From assembly GCA_029959195.1 (NCBI GenBank), contig CP114125.1:310001-374000 (forward strand): 64,000 nt of DNA, written 5' to 3'. The notes below the pieces were generated by a model. The model ran no database searches. It saw only the letters and a list, made by a program, of their open reading frames with translations, and was not told where the DNA came from. This DNA comes from Dictyophora rubrovolvata (Eukaryota; Basidiomycota; Agaricomycetes; Phallales; Phallaceae). The position numbers and the translations under genes are program-made. The stretch's first letter is position 1, and each line of letters starts with the position of its first letter. This document shows positions 35,990 through 45,803 of this stretch, piece by piece.

Positions 35990-36470
35990 GTTCTGTAAAC
36001 TACTAGTAAAGCTCACTAATGAACCATGGAACGCGGTCATTTCCTTTGTCGTAAATACGAATACACAAGTAAGCGAAACCCTCTCAATGGACGGTAGAGT
36101 TCTGATATTCTTTTCGGGCTTGCTTACTTTAGATGTCGGCGCCGAAACAATTAAGAACCAAATTCGCACTTCAATTGAGAGATTCACAAGAGACGCGTTT
36201 TAAAACGAGATAGCAGTATATGACTTGTTTTGTATTAGCAAACAATCATGCGTTATACATCAACGTCTATGGGTTTTTCGAAATTCGAATCGTGGCGGTG
36301 TTCGGATTCACATCAAAAAAATTCAAGCATCCGACATGGCCCCCCCGGATTTGGAAAGTTTATTTACATCTATATGTGAGTATTTGTTTCTTCTTCAACA
36401 GGCGCTTTCCGACGAAGTTTCCTCATTAGCTCCTTTGAATTGGAACTGGATGTTTTGAAAAACTTTGTTG
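35990..36470 (+). pseudogene. aegerolysin remnant, most proximal copy
   Basis: A + strand frame contains WNAVISFVVNTNTQ and VGAETIKNQI, which faintly match the start and the KDTEI-SQI region of the intact aegerolysins. It is followed by stops and shifts. Around 36360-36470 the DNA matches the 3' part of the remnant at 49.62-49.73 kb and then runs into the shared duplicated block. Broken in several places, with no usable reading frame. Assignment of the 5' half is weaker than that of the 3' half. Confidence 0.4.
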
Positions 36471-36689
36471 TCTGCTAAAGTTTGTTGTTTTCCATTTGAT
36501 CAAGGTACTTCTTTTTGTGCTTTGGAAAACATGCGGGTTGATATGGTAATAACCGATTTTTTAGGCATAAAGGTGCTAAATTGTCGACTCAGGACGTCGT
36601 GATATAAGGTACCGTTGGAGAAAGGTTGTTGCGTTGATTTTGGGGGCGCACATGGTGCCATAATAATTACGAAGATAAAGCCAGGCCAT

Positions 36690-36860
36690 CTGTTCCTATA
36701 TGGTAGGCAGTGAGTTTGTTATGTTTAATGACTTTTTTAACTGTCAAGTATTATGCTGTATTTGTGTACGATTTTGATCGTTTTATTGTAGATTCCGGAA
36801 ACACCGAGTATTGGTTTAATTTTTGTTTCCATTTTTGTAGGAATATGTTCATTATTGTCT
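36690..36860 (+). pseudogene. aegerolysin fragment (within duplicated block)
   Basis: Contains a GSEFVMF-like stretch followed by TTTGTGTACGATTTTGATC and TTCCGGAAA. The same order is seen on the minus strand in the 44.2-44.7 kb aegerolysin pseudogene. It is short, frameshifted and lacks both ends. An equivalent fragment is at 49.94-50.06 kb. Confidence 0.6.
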
Positions 36861-37016
36861 CTGATAGGTCTATTTTAAAAATTTTTTTTGTTGAGCGCTT
36901 TCTTTTAAATCGTGCACCCATGAAGTAGACATTAGGTAGACCATTCCTCATCTAAACGCAGACAGTTTTTGGGCTTGGTTAATTCTATCGCGTCATTTAT
37001 TATTTGTAGACATGGG

Positions 37017-37024
37017 TATATATA
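37017..37024 (+). promoter_or_regulatory. TATA box of aegerolysin copy 1
   Basis: TATATATA about 125 nt upstream of ATG 37147. A similar TATATAT is at 50227-50233 before copy 2. Confidence 0.5.
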
Positions 37025-37146
37025 CCCTCAAACTAGGGCCTCCATCGCAAACCGGATTTCTTTCTCCGTGAAAGTGTCTTTGTCTAGTGTCGGCCCAAAG
37101 CCAATCCTTCCTCTCAGAACTCTGATTCAGACCTAACGTCAACTCA

Positions 37147-37696
37147 ATGTCAGCTGATCGCGCTAAACCATTCGGATACAATCAATGGGTAGCCATTGAT
37201 GTCATGAACGAAAGTAAAACTCATTCTATCAGAATTGAAAATGCCTATTTATCATATGGAAAATTCTATACTAAAGGTAAACAATTCGATATATAGCCCC
37301 TTCCTCTCATTCTGAAGGTTTGCAGATGACAAAGACACCGAGATTCTCGCAAGTCAAATCTCAATCACGGTGATCAAGCCTGGTGACCACTATACAATAT
37401 ATTCCTGCGGGCGTGAATTTTCACCTACAGGGACTACGGGCTCCTTTGACCTTGTCGATCTGACTTCCCACACTGGCATTCTTAGTGTTGAATGGGACTG
37501 TCCTTGGGGATTGACAAAGAAGAACAAATTGACCACCAAACCTTCCGACCCCTCCTGGTCTTGTACTACAACTGGATTCAATACCAAAAGCCAAGCACTT
37601 GGGGATGGAAAGATTGTTTGCGCCTACAATGGCAAAGTGAGTATAGGCTGTCTCTACTTCAATAAGCATTTCTTGTTCACGTTCCTTCATTAGTGA
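37147..37696 (+). CDS. aegerolysin family protein, copy 1
   Basis: Member of the aegerolysin family (Pfam PF06355): small acidic beta-sandwich proteins that bind membrane lipids. In some fungi they form pores together with a larger partner. No such partner (MACPF) is seen in this window. Exon 1 (from ATG 37147) has NQWVAIDVMNES and RIENAYLSYGKF. Exon 2 has IKPGDHYTIYSCGRE, GTTGSFDLVD, then VEWDCPWG and a Trp/Gly-rich end. These are the family landmarks in order. There is no signal peptide, typical for the family. A GTGAGT intron follows ...AYNGK, and its acceptor is directly followed by TGA 37694-37696, so the last exon codes only the stop. Length is about 147 residues, normal. If the intron is kept, the frame runs 18 codons further and ends at TAG 37691-37693. 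Confidence 0.87.
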
Positions 37697-37842
37697 GTTG
37701 AAACTGTATGTTTTGAAAGGAATCTTTGTTGCTTCTGAGAAGAGCTTTCTTGTTGTGTAACGTAATACACTTTTTTGTTGCTTGTTGATTCAGAAAACAA
37801 TACGATACAGTATACCAGTAGTACTTGTAATGCCAGTGCAAG

Positions 37843-38050
37843 TCCCTCACCCTGGCTTCACTGTGCTCCTGGCAGGATCTGCTTGCAGCTCTCCTTACAG
37901 TAACTTGTCAAATTGAACAGGACTATGGTGAACCCTCAGGGTGGGTGAGACACCTTCCCAGCCAAACCTTTCTCAGGTGGGGGGTGACCGTACGCGTTGT
38001 CATGGTTCATAATCGCGTGATCGCGACAAGCCCCACGGCTTCGAAACACG
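37843..38050. other. GC-rich block with self-complementary arms, possible structured RNA or repeat
   Basis: The stretch is clearly more GC-rich than its AT-rich flanks. CTCACCC (37846-37852) pairs with GGGTGAG (37943-37949), and GGCTTCAC (37854-37861) pairs 7 of 8 with GTGAACCC (37928-37935), leaving a loop of about 66 nt. A second pairing-rich part follows (CCTTCCCAGCC...). It is not recognised as a known ncRNA; a SINE or foldback element is an alternative. Confidence 0.35.
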
Positions 38051-38376
38051 ATGAAACAGAAATATATATCACCATTTTGCAAACTCATACAATTATTATT
38101 TAGGTCAGTCTATCCTCAGGTGAAAATACTTAGGAATAAACTTGACCATCGCTTAAATGAGCATGAGAATAATCAGGATGCCAGTTATTATTATGAAGAT
38201 GTAAGTTACATAGATTCAAATATGAAGAGTAACCATTAAATACGGGAAAAGAGTTGTCACCAAGGTTTCTAATTAAATGATCGTTGGGCGATACCGAAGC
38301 CGGATCAACACGGCTCTTCAAGCTTCAAGCACATCGGGCCATAAGTGATAATGAAGCACCCGCCTTTCAGTTTCTT

Positions 38377-39635
38377 TCACGCCGCGCTTGAACTACCTCG
38401 GCAGTATGTGTTGTTCAACGCGGCTCTCCTCGCACCCCTCCTCTGAGCAATGGGACGATCATCAATATCGTCGCTGGGGATGACATCGCCACTAATACCC
38501 CGCGTTGAAAGGGACTTGATTTCACCCTCCTGTTGATACCCCCCTTGTCAGATTACCAACCTTTTAACAGCCGTGTGTTAAAAACTTACCCTTTTCCTCG
38601 GTGTTTTACGCGCTGGAGAACTTGAGACGCTGATGAAGCAAACGGTCAGACGCTGTAGCGTGAAGTGAATAAAAGTGGTGATGAAAATACCTGGTGGATT
38701 GAGAAAGTAAATCAACTTTTTGTTCTAAGGTCTCGACAAACAAGCTTGGCTCAGGAGTACGCTGAGGATGAGAAACCGGCGTCATTGCATGGTTGGAATG
38801 CCAGCCAGGCTTAAAAGCGTTGGAAACCGGTTGTGGTGTCCTACTAGTAGCATATGCGGATGGAGCAGGTGAAAGGGGCAAAACCGGTGCGTCTGTGGGG
38901 AACAGTTGTAAGAATAATGGCGAACAGTAACAAAACGTTTCTTACTGGAGTGACGCTGGATATGGGAAGGGTGATTCATACGAGCAGGTGCTTGGTTATT
39001 TGGGGGATAGGACTGAATATTGCGAGAACTTGAGGGTGTTCGATTTTGGTAGTTTGGGAAAGAATGTCCTACCAAAGTAGTTATTATGGATTAGTAAAAA
39101 AAAACGGCAGACGTGATTTTCGACGAACCAGTTTGAGAGTTAGTGTAAGATCTACTACTAGTAGACGCGTAGCCTGACGCGTTATTAGAAGTTATTCTTC
39201 CGGACGATTGACCTGCCCCTCGTTTCTTCTGTTGGTACCCAGATTGTGGCGATTCTGTTTCGCCTAGAAAGAAGACTTTTCATGAGAAGATACGGTGGAC
39301 AATACAATTCAGTACTGACCAACAATGAGACGAGGGTCTGAATTCAGAAGGAACGATCTGTCATATCCGAAAGGTATAGTTTCCGGAGCACGAAAATGGT
39401 CCTCCTCCGGGAAAGGGGGTAGAGAAGGGAGGTAGTCTGGAGTCGATCCATGTGGTGTTCGTCGATAAGAGGTATACATATCGCCGGGTTGTTCTTGAGA
39501 AGGGAAAGAAAGTGACGGCCTGTCATTTACAGGCCTGTCGAAGAAGTCTCCGCATTCCTCAAAGGGCACGTCTTCATAAGCCCACAAAGGGGTGTCATCA
39601 GAATAATAGTCGGTGTTTGATTTTGCGTAAGACAT
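38377..39635 (-). CDS. uncharacterised disordered protein, DYYSDDTPLWAYE family, copy A
   Basis: Six exons on minus from ATG 39635 (MSYAKSNTDYYSDDTPLWAYED) to TGA 38377-38379; about 310 residues. Ordered-looking motifs: the acidic-aromatic N-terminus with VPFEECGDFFDRP, then GYDRSFLLNSDPRLIVG, and near the C-terminus ETLEQKVDLLSQS (a short helix) and DDIDDRPIAQRRGARRAAL. The linkers are Pro/Ser/Gln/Asn-rich. Its paralog at 45.8-46.9 kb keeps exactly these blocks while the linkers differ, which supports the model and marks the blocks as functional. The fifth exon was placed by in-phase splicing (CATCAG acceptor, GTAAGT donor). No domain recognised. Basic C-terminal RR motifs could be a nuclear signal. 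Function unknown. Confidence 0.7.
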
Positions 39636-40229
39636 GGTATAGAGGAAGCTGAAAAAGTTAGGGAGTGTGTGGGTTGCCTGACTCTGGGAGACGCGGCGAG
39701 TTATAAATTATAATCCGCGTCCGTAATGAAGTTGACGTTGATTTGGACTGAGTCACTCATTGTTTGGACGAGAAACAGAGCGCGACGATCCATGTCCAAA
39801 ACATGGACAAGGTCAAGTGAGCGAGCGGACGAGCATTTGGTGGCCAAACAAGGCGGGTGACCTTGCACGAACATATCAAACCGCGAGGTCGATGGACTCG
39901 ACCAACTTGTTGGGGCTGTGCGTTGTTATTGCCGATACCCGAAGCCTCTGAGGTTTAGACACTTGTTACTTGTATAGAACCTTTCAGCGTAGCATCATGC
40001 ATCTAGGTTCGTACCAAGCCGCTGTTCCGAATTGAAACTCTGTCAGTCACCGTGAAATCGTTTTCGTTGTTTCAAGTCGTTTCCAGAAAGTCGAACTTAG
40101 CTAGGTAATCAGTTATCTGAAACTGTTCTTCAATCTAAAACTAAAACATTGCTTATTGGGACATCGAAGTATCGCATATTTCCAAATCACAACAAGCTGA
40201 AGGAAGAAGTACATTAGTCAAATTGGCGT
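39636..40229. other. intergenic; promoter of the disordered protein gene
   Basis: The stretch at about 39730-39800 (CATTGTTTGGACGAGAAACAGAGCGCGACGATC...) is similar to 47070-47130 upstream of the paralog, so the duplicated unit includes its promoter. Confidence 0.45.
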
Positions 40230-40520
40230 TACACAACAAGAAGGTTCCGTTGACTCCTTTTAGAAAATACGATTTTATAATGAAGGGACCTAAACAAGAT
40301 GTGATTATTGAAGTAGAGACAGCCAATACTCACACTTAATACTCGTAGACGCAAACGAGCTTTTCAAAACTAAGTGCATTGTCAAGGGCATAGATGAATC
40401 CAATCTTATCAACAGGCCGATTGGGATAGGAAAGTGAGATTGTCAATGTTTGCTTTCCCTCTTACCCAAGAACAGTTCCAACTAACAGTGCCATTGAAGA
40501 GAAACAATCGTGTTCAGCGA
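40230..40520 (-). pseudogene. aegerolysin remnant
   Basis: Read on minus, this stretch follows the 3' half of the 44.2 kb copy: the region of the DCPWG motif (now NCSWV-like and broken), the terminal Gly/Ala-rich part, and even the GTGAGT intron before the stop with the CTGTCTCTACTTCAATAA stretch. Stops and indels are frequent. No 5' part was recognised. Confidence 0.65.
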
Positions 40521-42712
40521 GCGCCCGTGTCACTCGGTACGCACACACTGCCACACACAAACAAACAAGGCTGGCAACGTCAGCATCCAAATATGCGATA
40601 GTGACATCGACATCATCCAGTCCGGATGCACTGAAGCGTCTGGTTCAATGGTAAATGATGGCTGATAAGCCATGCTGAGCTACGGAGTTTCTCGTGCAGT
40701 AATATTCCAAACTTCTAAGCATTGGTCAGTTCAGCACGGTGTTTCAAGCAGACCTCGGATGCGTATTATTTATCATCGGTGTAACTATTCGGACTAAAAA
40801 CGTGTTCAAAAAAGGTATCGCAAGGACTGCGAATATTTATCGGGAGCCTGTTGAACGAGGTCTCAAATCTGCCCAGTGATGTTGGTAGTAAATGAACTTT
40901 GTTCTTAGTAGGAGTATCATTATTGGTCCCATCGGATGTGCTGCGGGGGGCCAAGAATTACCTATGAAAATAACCTTCAGGTTAGAAATGAAGCAGACTG
41001 CGCTTGCTGCTACCGTGGAATGCAAGGTCTAGAATAATAGGAACAAGCGATGAGACATCATCAAATCGACATTTCACAAGACTCATACTCCGGGTCCTCG
41101 CGTTTGGTGTGAATGATTTTTGAACTTCCTATTCTCTCCTATCTTATTGCTATTTCTCATGGTCCCTCTAGAATCTCGTTAATATTACCAAAAGACTGTT
41201 TTCATTCTTTCTGAATCGCATGATGATTAAAAGAAAACAACCATTCTGAAAAACCTTCGCGTGGGTTGGCATATTGAAAGCTCACCATGCCAAAGACACC
41301 TCCCACTGTCCCCTTTTGATATTTGATATTTTCCTTGATAAATGATGTGGTAATTAAATCCTGAAGTAGAAGAATGATGAACACATAAAACGCACGAAAC
41401 TCGAGAGAGAAATTGTGGGAATGCCCTCGTCAATGGTGAGGAGAACCACCTTCCTCAGACCTCAGAAGGATAAGCACAGCTCGAGGAAGGTTACGTTGAG
41501 TGAGTTCGTTGCGCTTTTAGTGAGAGACCGGGCCTATTGAAAGTTGGACCGAAATTTCAAATGATAAAAAAATACCGCGCGTACCGGATCGGGGTTGTGT
41601 GCATGCCACGACGCTACGACTGAATACACAACGCACGACGGCGGCTGTAAGAAGGCAGATATACGTGTCTTCTTAAGGCAGTGTGTAATATGAGAATACT
41701 CCCTTTTTAGCATAGAAACCGGTTCTAAAGATGAAATCATATGTATAGTAAGTTATTTTGAAAACGAACCCGGCTGTAATTCAATACCGAAGCGGAAGAC
41801 AAGTCCGTTCCACAATTTTCTTTATCAGATTTTCTTTGTCGAACAGCTACAGCTTTTTTTACAAAGCTTCCGACTCATTTCCGACGTTTGTTGAAGCCAT
41901 CAGAGGTTTTTTCTTTCGTTTCATGTAGGAGTATATTGGACGAGGAAATGGAATGGCTGGTTTTTCTTGCGTGTTCTTGTATACCACGCGGTCTGCCAAC
42001 TCGTGGGTTTTTTCATATCTTGGCAAATTTCAAAAAGGTGTTCTATCTTGCTATCGGGTTTAATCAGTGATATGGACGAACAGCTTGATAAAGTGAGACA
42101 CATCTTGCGAAGACGGAAGCTACTTACTCAACAACTAAAATATATATGGAAGAGCGAATAGCTTGTCCGGGTTAATTTTATTTGGGAACCACCATGCGAA
42201 AATCATGTAGCTGTACGGTTCGAAGATCAACTGCTTCAGCTTCATCAGGGTGATTATGATGGGACGATATTCCCTTCGAAACAAAATTCCAAGGAACACC
42301 GTCGGTGTCCCTGTAGCTTGTTTAATTTCCACGTTCCATGGCCAATTTAAGACACTTATTTTGCGCCGTAAAGTTGAAAGCAATTGAAAGAGTCGGAATT
42401 CCGTTGCGCCAAGGGAGCCGAGACGAACAAACGCTCATAAACGTTGACAACAATGTCGCCATCGTCCTCCATCAGCGTGGCATGATGGCTGTGGCTTGGG
42501 CGTTTCCGTCACGCATAACGCGTGACAAAACATACCCAAACGAGAAATTTTGTCCGCCGACTCGTTTGGTTTGCGGATTCCCGTGTTTACCCGATACCCT
42601 CCTCCAGATTTTTCGTATTTAAACTGCACTGTGTGTGGGGTATCGTGTTCTCCAGCCAGTCTGTTCCCCGTTCCCATCTGGTCACTAAGGCGTTAGATCC
42701 CACCATTACGAC
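40521..42712. other. no convincing gene
   Basis: About 2.2 kb with only short frames (for example 41888-42161 on +, 42135-42383 on -). A palindromic GTCACGCATAACGCGTGAC element is at 42508-42526, about 190 bp upstream of the DUF1275 start, and a TATTTAAA at about 42615. Confidence 0.45.
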
Positions 42713-43870
42713 ATGACGATAAGCTCTGGTTCGATGAAATACTTGCAAAATGACGAGGAGAATCGGACACTCAGAGATAGGGATTCTCGAGAGATTGACT
42801 CGTTACCCCTCGAACAGGTCAAGCATAATAGTCAACTTGTACGGATTAAAGAGCATTTGTGGGCAGATGTCGATCCCGACCAGTCGAGTCTTCCTCTTGC
42901 GTGCTACTGCTTTATGACTGGTTTCATGTGTGTTCTTAAAATCTCACCTTCTTGCGAGAAACTTATCATTTTTTTTCTCAAGCGACTCTCTCACATTTAC
43001 CGCCGTATCCGTCTGGTGTGGCTTCCAAACGGTCAGTTCTGATTCACCGAAGACTCTGTTTCTATAATTAACCCAGCTCACTCCACCCAGGGAAATACCA
43101 TTGAGGTAATTCAGATTTGCATATTTCCATGTCTAAAGTACCTTCGAAAAATTAAAAGAACCGTCTACACTTATATCATAGCTTTCGCTGGCTCTCGCAC
43201 GTCTATTTGCAATCTCAGAAGTTCCAGGACCGAGTTTCCGGATTATAGACCGACAGTCACTCACCTCTATTCTATCGTTCTTGGGTGGTTCTTTCTTAGG
43301 GCGCATCGGCGACAAAATGGGCTCAAAGTCACGGATTTGGCTGTTCCTGGGTACATTTTTGCAGGCTTTGTTTACTATGGCCGCCGCGATTCTTTTGTTC
43401 AAAGGGAGACAGTCCAGTTTCAGTACACCCCATGCTACATGGACTAATGCTGAAGGATATGCCGCTCTCGCTTTGGCTAGTGCTAGTATGGGCTTACAAG
43501 GAATCATGGGTAAACGAGTTAATACCCAATTCGCTACAACAAGTACCTGCCCTTTAGCTTGAACGACTCATCCTTTCTTTACTGATCATTCTGTCTTCTC
43601 TTAGTCGTTCTCACCACCGTATGGTGCGAACTGATGGCCGATCCCGCACTATTTACAGCCAAATTGGTTCGCTCGCGAGACCTAAAAGTCCTCGCCGTTT
43701 CCGCCCTTTTCTTGGGTGGTTTCGTAGGACGTGCCCTCCTGGACAAGATTGGAGATGCGGGTACTTTCGGAATCGGTACCGGGTTTAGGGTTATAATTGC
43801 TTTTATGTGGATTTGGACTCCTGCGAAGGTTAAGGCCGTTAAGGCTTCTGAGAAGACTGAGAAGAAGTAA
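42713..43870 (+). CDS. DUF1275 (YoaK-type) multi-pass membrane protein, paralog B
   Basis: Second copy of the 33.2 kb gene with the same five-exon structure. The N-terminus MTISSGSMKYLQNDEENRTLRD leads to IKEHLWADVDPDQSSLPLACYCFMTGF, then DSLTFTAVSVWCGFQTGN, LSLALARLFAISEVPG, ILSFLGGSFLGRIGDKMGSKSRIWLFLGTFLQALFTMAAAILL, GYAALALASASMGLQGIMGKR, TQFATT, VVLTTVWCELMADPALF and LAVSALFLGGFVGRALL. It ends with a Lys-rich tail (KAVKASEKTEKK). About six membrane spans are expected, consistent with the family. Length is about 275 residues. No break. The role of the family is unknown. The two copies differ most at the termini. Confidence 0.92.
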
Positions 43871-44211
43871 TGATTAATGAAACGAAGCAAAGGGGAAAAG
43901 TGAGGTCGGGAAATATATATCCCAAAATGCGACGAGTATATTTTAGAGAAGGTGTGTGTCATAAAACGATTTGTATCTTTCCATCGTATACTTTCTAGAA
44001 TAGAATGCCACACATTTTTATTATCAGAAAAGGAGTTGATTTCGAAAAATTCTGTCGGGGAAAACGGATGAAAATAATTAAACTATGGAGGCGTTGCTGA
44101 ATGTATGAACCTGCATTGGTCGTATCCGAGTGCCGTAGCGCGATTAGCTGACATAGGGTTGCAACAAGTAGTAAAAGGTAAGTCAAATTGACATTACTCA
44201 ACAAGAAAGTT
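43871..44211. other. intergenic
   Basis: AT-rich 3' region of the DUF1275 gene. Nothing recognised. Confidence 0.5.
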
Positions 44212-44675
44212 TCATTTAAGAGTAAGGATTCCTTTTAAAACATAGGATTTTAACTCACTAATAAAGGAACGTGAACAAGAGGTGCTTATTGAAGTAGACA
44301 AGCTATGACTCACATTGCCATTGTAGAAGCAAGCGAGCTCTCCATGACCGAGCGCACCAGAGCCATCGTTGAATCCAGTCCGTGAAACGAACCAAGAAGG
44401 ATTGGTTTTTTTGATAATCATTTTGTTTCGTGCTTCTCCCCAAGGACAGTCGCAATTGACATTGCAAAGGAGACTTCCGGAAGTCGTGTGATAATGATCA
44501 AAATCGTACACAAATACGGCGCAATACCTGACGACCAGGAAATATTATTACCAAACATAACAAACTCACTACCTAACCATATAGGAACAGATGACGACAA
44601 ATGTTTGAATGTGCTGTCGATTTCTATATTTGTTGCTTCTAAAAATGCAGAAGCAGCGGAATAAGTTCTGTGCAT
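44212..44675 (-). pseudogene. aegerolysin pseudogene with frameshift
   Basis: Two overlapping minus-strand frames share one ancestral gene. The 5' frame (from 44675) contains a GSEFVMFGNNISWSSG block corresponding to the CGRE/GTTG region of the intact genes. The 3' frame contains CDCPWGEARNK, PSWFVSRTGFN and SGALGHG. The reading frame shifts near 44510-44520. The start corresponding to the first exon of the intact genes is not recognisable. The 3' end keeps the GTGAGT intron and an AG followed by TGA. It retains SGALGHG, closer to the family norm than the two intact copies, so it derives from an older or separate copy. Confidence 0.7.
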
Positions 44676-44826
44676 CTTGTATTCGTCCCGTTGATTTTCT
44701 CCCTTTGATGATTTTTTACACCTACAAATATCACGGCTCCTTTGAAAAGTTGCCTCGAAAATATAAGCAAGGAAGCTTCACGCGCTCCACAGAGGCGCTT
44801 TGAGGGCCATCACCATTTTTTTTCGT

Positions 44827-45153
44827 TTACATCTTGCTCCAAACTCGTCCACATGAGACGTCAATGCCATCGATGTTCCCGACAGTGGAGAACTCAACAA
44901 GTAGATATTTCAAATTCGTCAGCAAAGTGAAAATATTCCAAACCATGATGGAATTCGTTTCAGAAGAGCCGTCCAGGTACAACTGTATGGTATTTGACAG
45001 CGGAAACCTCTGTAATAAGTTGAGAAAACCACTGCCATCAATAGACTCGTAAGTTATATAGGTAACGCATGATGAATTTTGATGCTCCCTTACCCGGACG
45101 GTTTCTTCAAAATAACGAGGAACAAAATTGAACAACAGAGTCAAATTGCCCAC
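44827..45153 (-). pseudogene. F-box protein fragment (leucine-rich part)
   Basis: FLNLLQRFPLSNTIQLYL and NIFTLLTNLKYL match the intact F-box genes at FLRMFVLSDITYLCL / LFASLENLEHL (47.7-49.3 kb) and FLQNFELSNIKHLCL / FVMLVNLNHL (60-61.7 kb). Only this internal segment of the leucine-rich region remains, with no F-box or C-terminal end next to it. Confidence 0.6.
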
Positions 45154-45803
45154 AAGAGTGTGAAGCTCGCGAACGTCGCCCGAAAAACTAGACTATTCAG
45201 GCCCAAGGCGTGACGCGTGACACTTTGTAACTGGCGCTCGGCATCTGCCGGTAGAGACGCCCAAGCTTTCCACCACCACCCCCGTGCTTCTGATGCGCGC
45301 GACCTCAAGATAAAAAATATTACAGAAATCTTCTTTGCTTGTATTGGCTCAAGTGTTTGTACCCAAACTGGTTGGTCGACTTCGCTGGAATAAAAGACGG
45401 CTTAACGTGGGACAAGCTGGGTTCTATATCTCACGTGTCTCTACGCCTTTCGGTACCAACCGTACCATCAGCTAACCGCAAACAGTCGCTCTCAAACAAA
45501 TTTTCCAAGACAAGAGTATGGATGACACGTTGAAATGGCACAAACATGAGAATGGCACGAGCAATCCAACTTATTCGACGGTACTTATATTAAGATATGT
45601 AAGCTTTAATGGGATACAGAAATATTCAAACTGAGATGTAAAACGATGCGAGAAAGAAGTTTAATGTGTATCGAGTTTCTGCCCGGATAATACGTATACT
45701 AAAGCCCAGATCGATTTATCCTGTTCCACTCAACGCCTAGTAAACGTTAAACCCTAAACCTTTCTCAACCTTCCCCATGTAAATAATGGCTCAATGACAT
45801 CCA
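45154..45803. other. intergenic with palindromic element
   Basis: GCGTGACGCGTGACAC at about 45208-45223 is one of several related elements in the window. No gene recognised. Confidence 0.45.

Larger units (their letters stand above)
36473..37830 (+). repeat. segmental duplication, copy 1 (aegerolysin cassette)
   Basis: From AAGGTACTTC near 36505 onward this stretch aligns closely with 49730-51000 in the same orientation, through non-coding DNA, an aegerolysin fragment, the promoter and the intact gene. By eye the non-coding upstream is about as similar as the coding part (roughly nine bases in ten), which points to a recent duplication. Confidence 0.8.
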
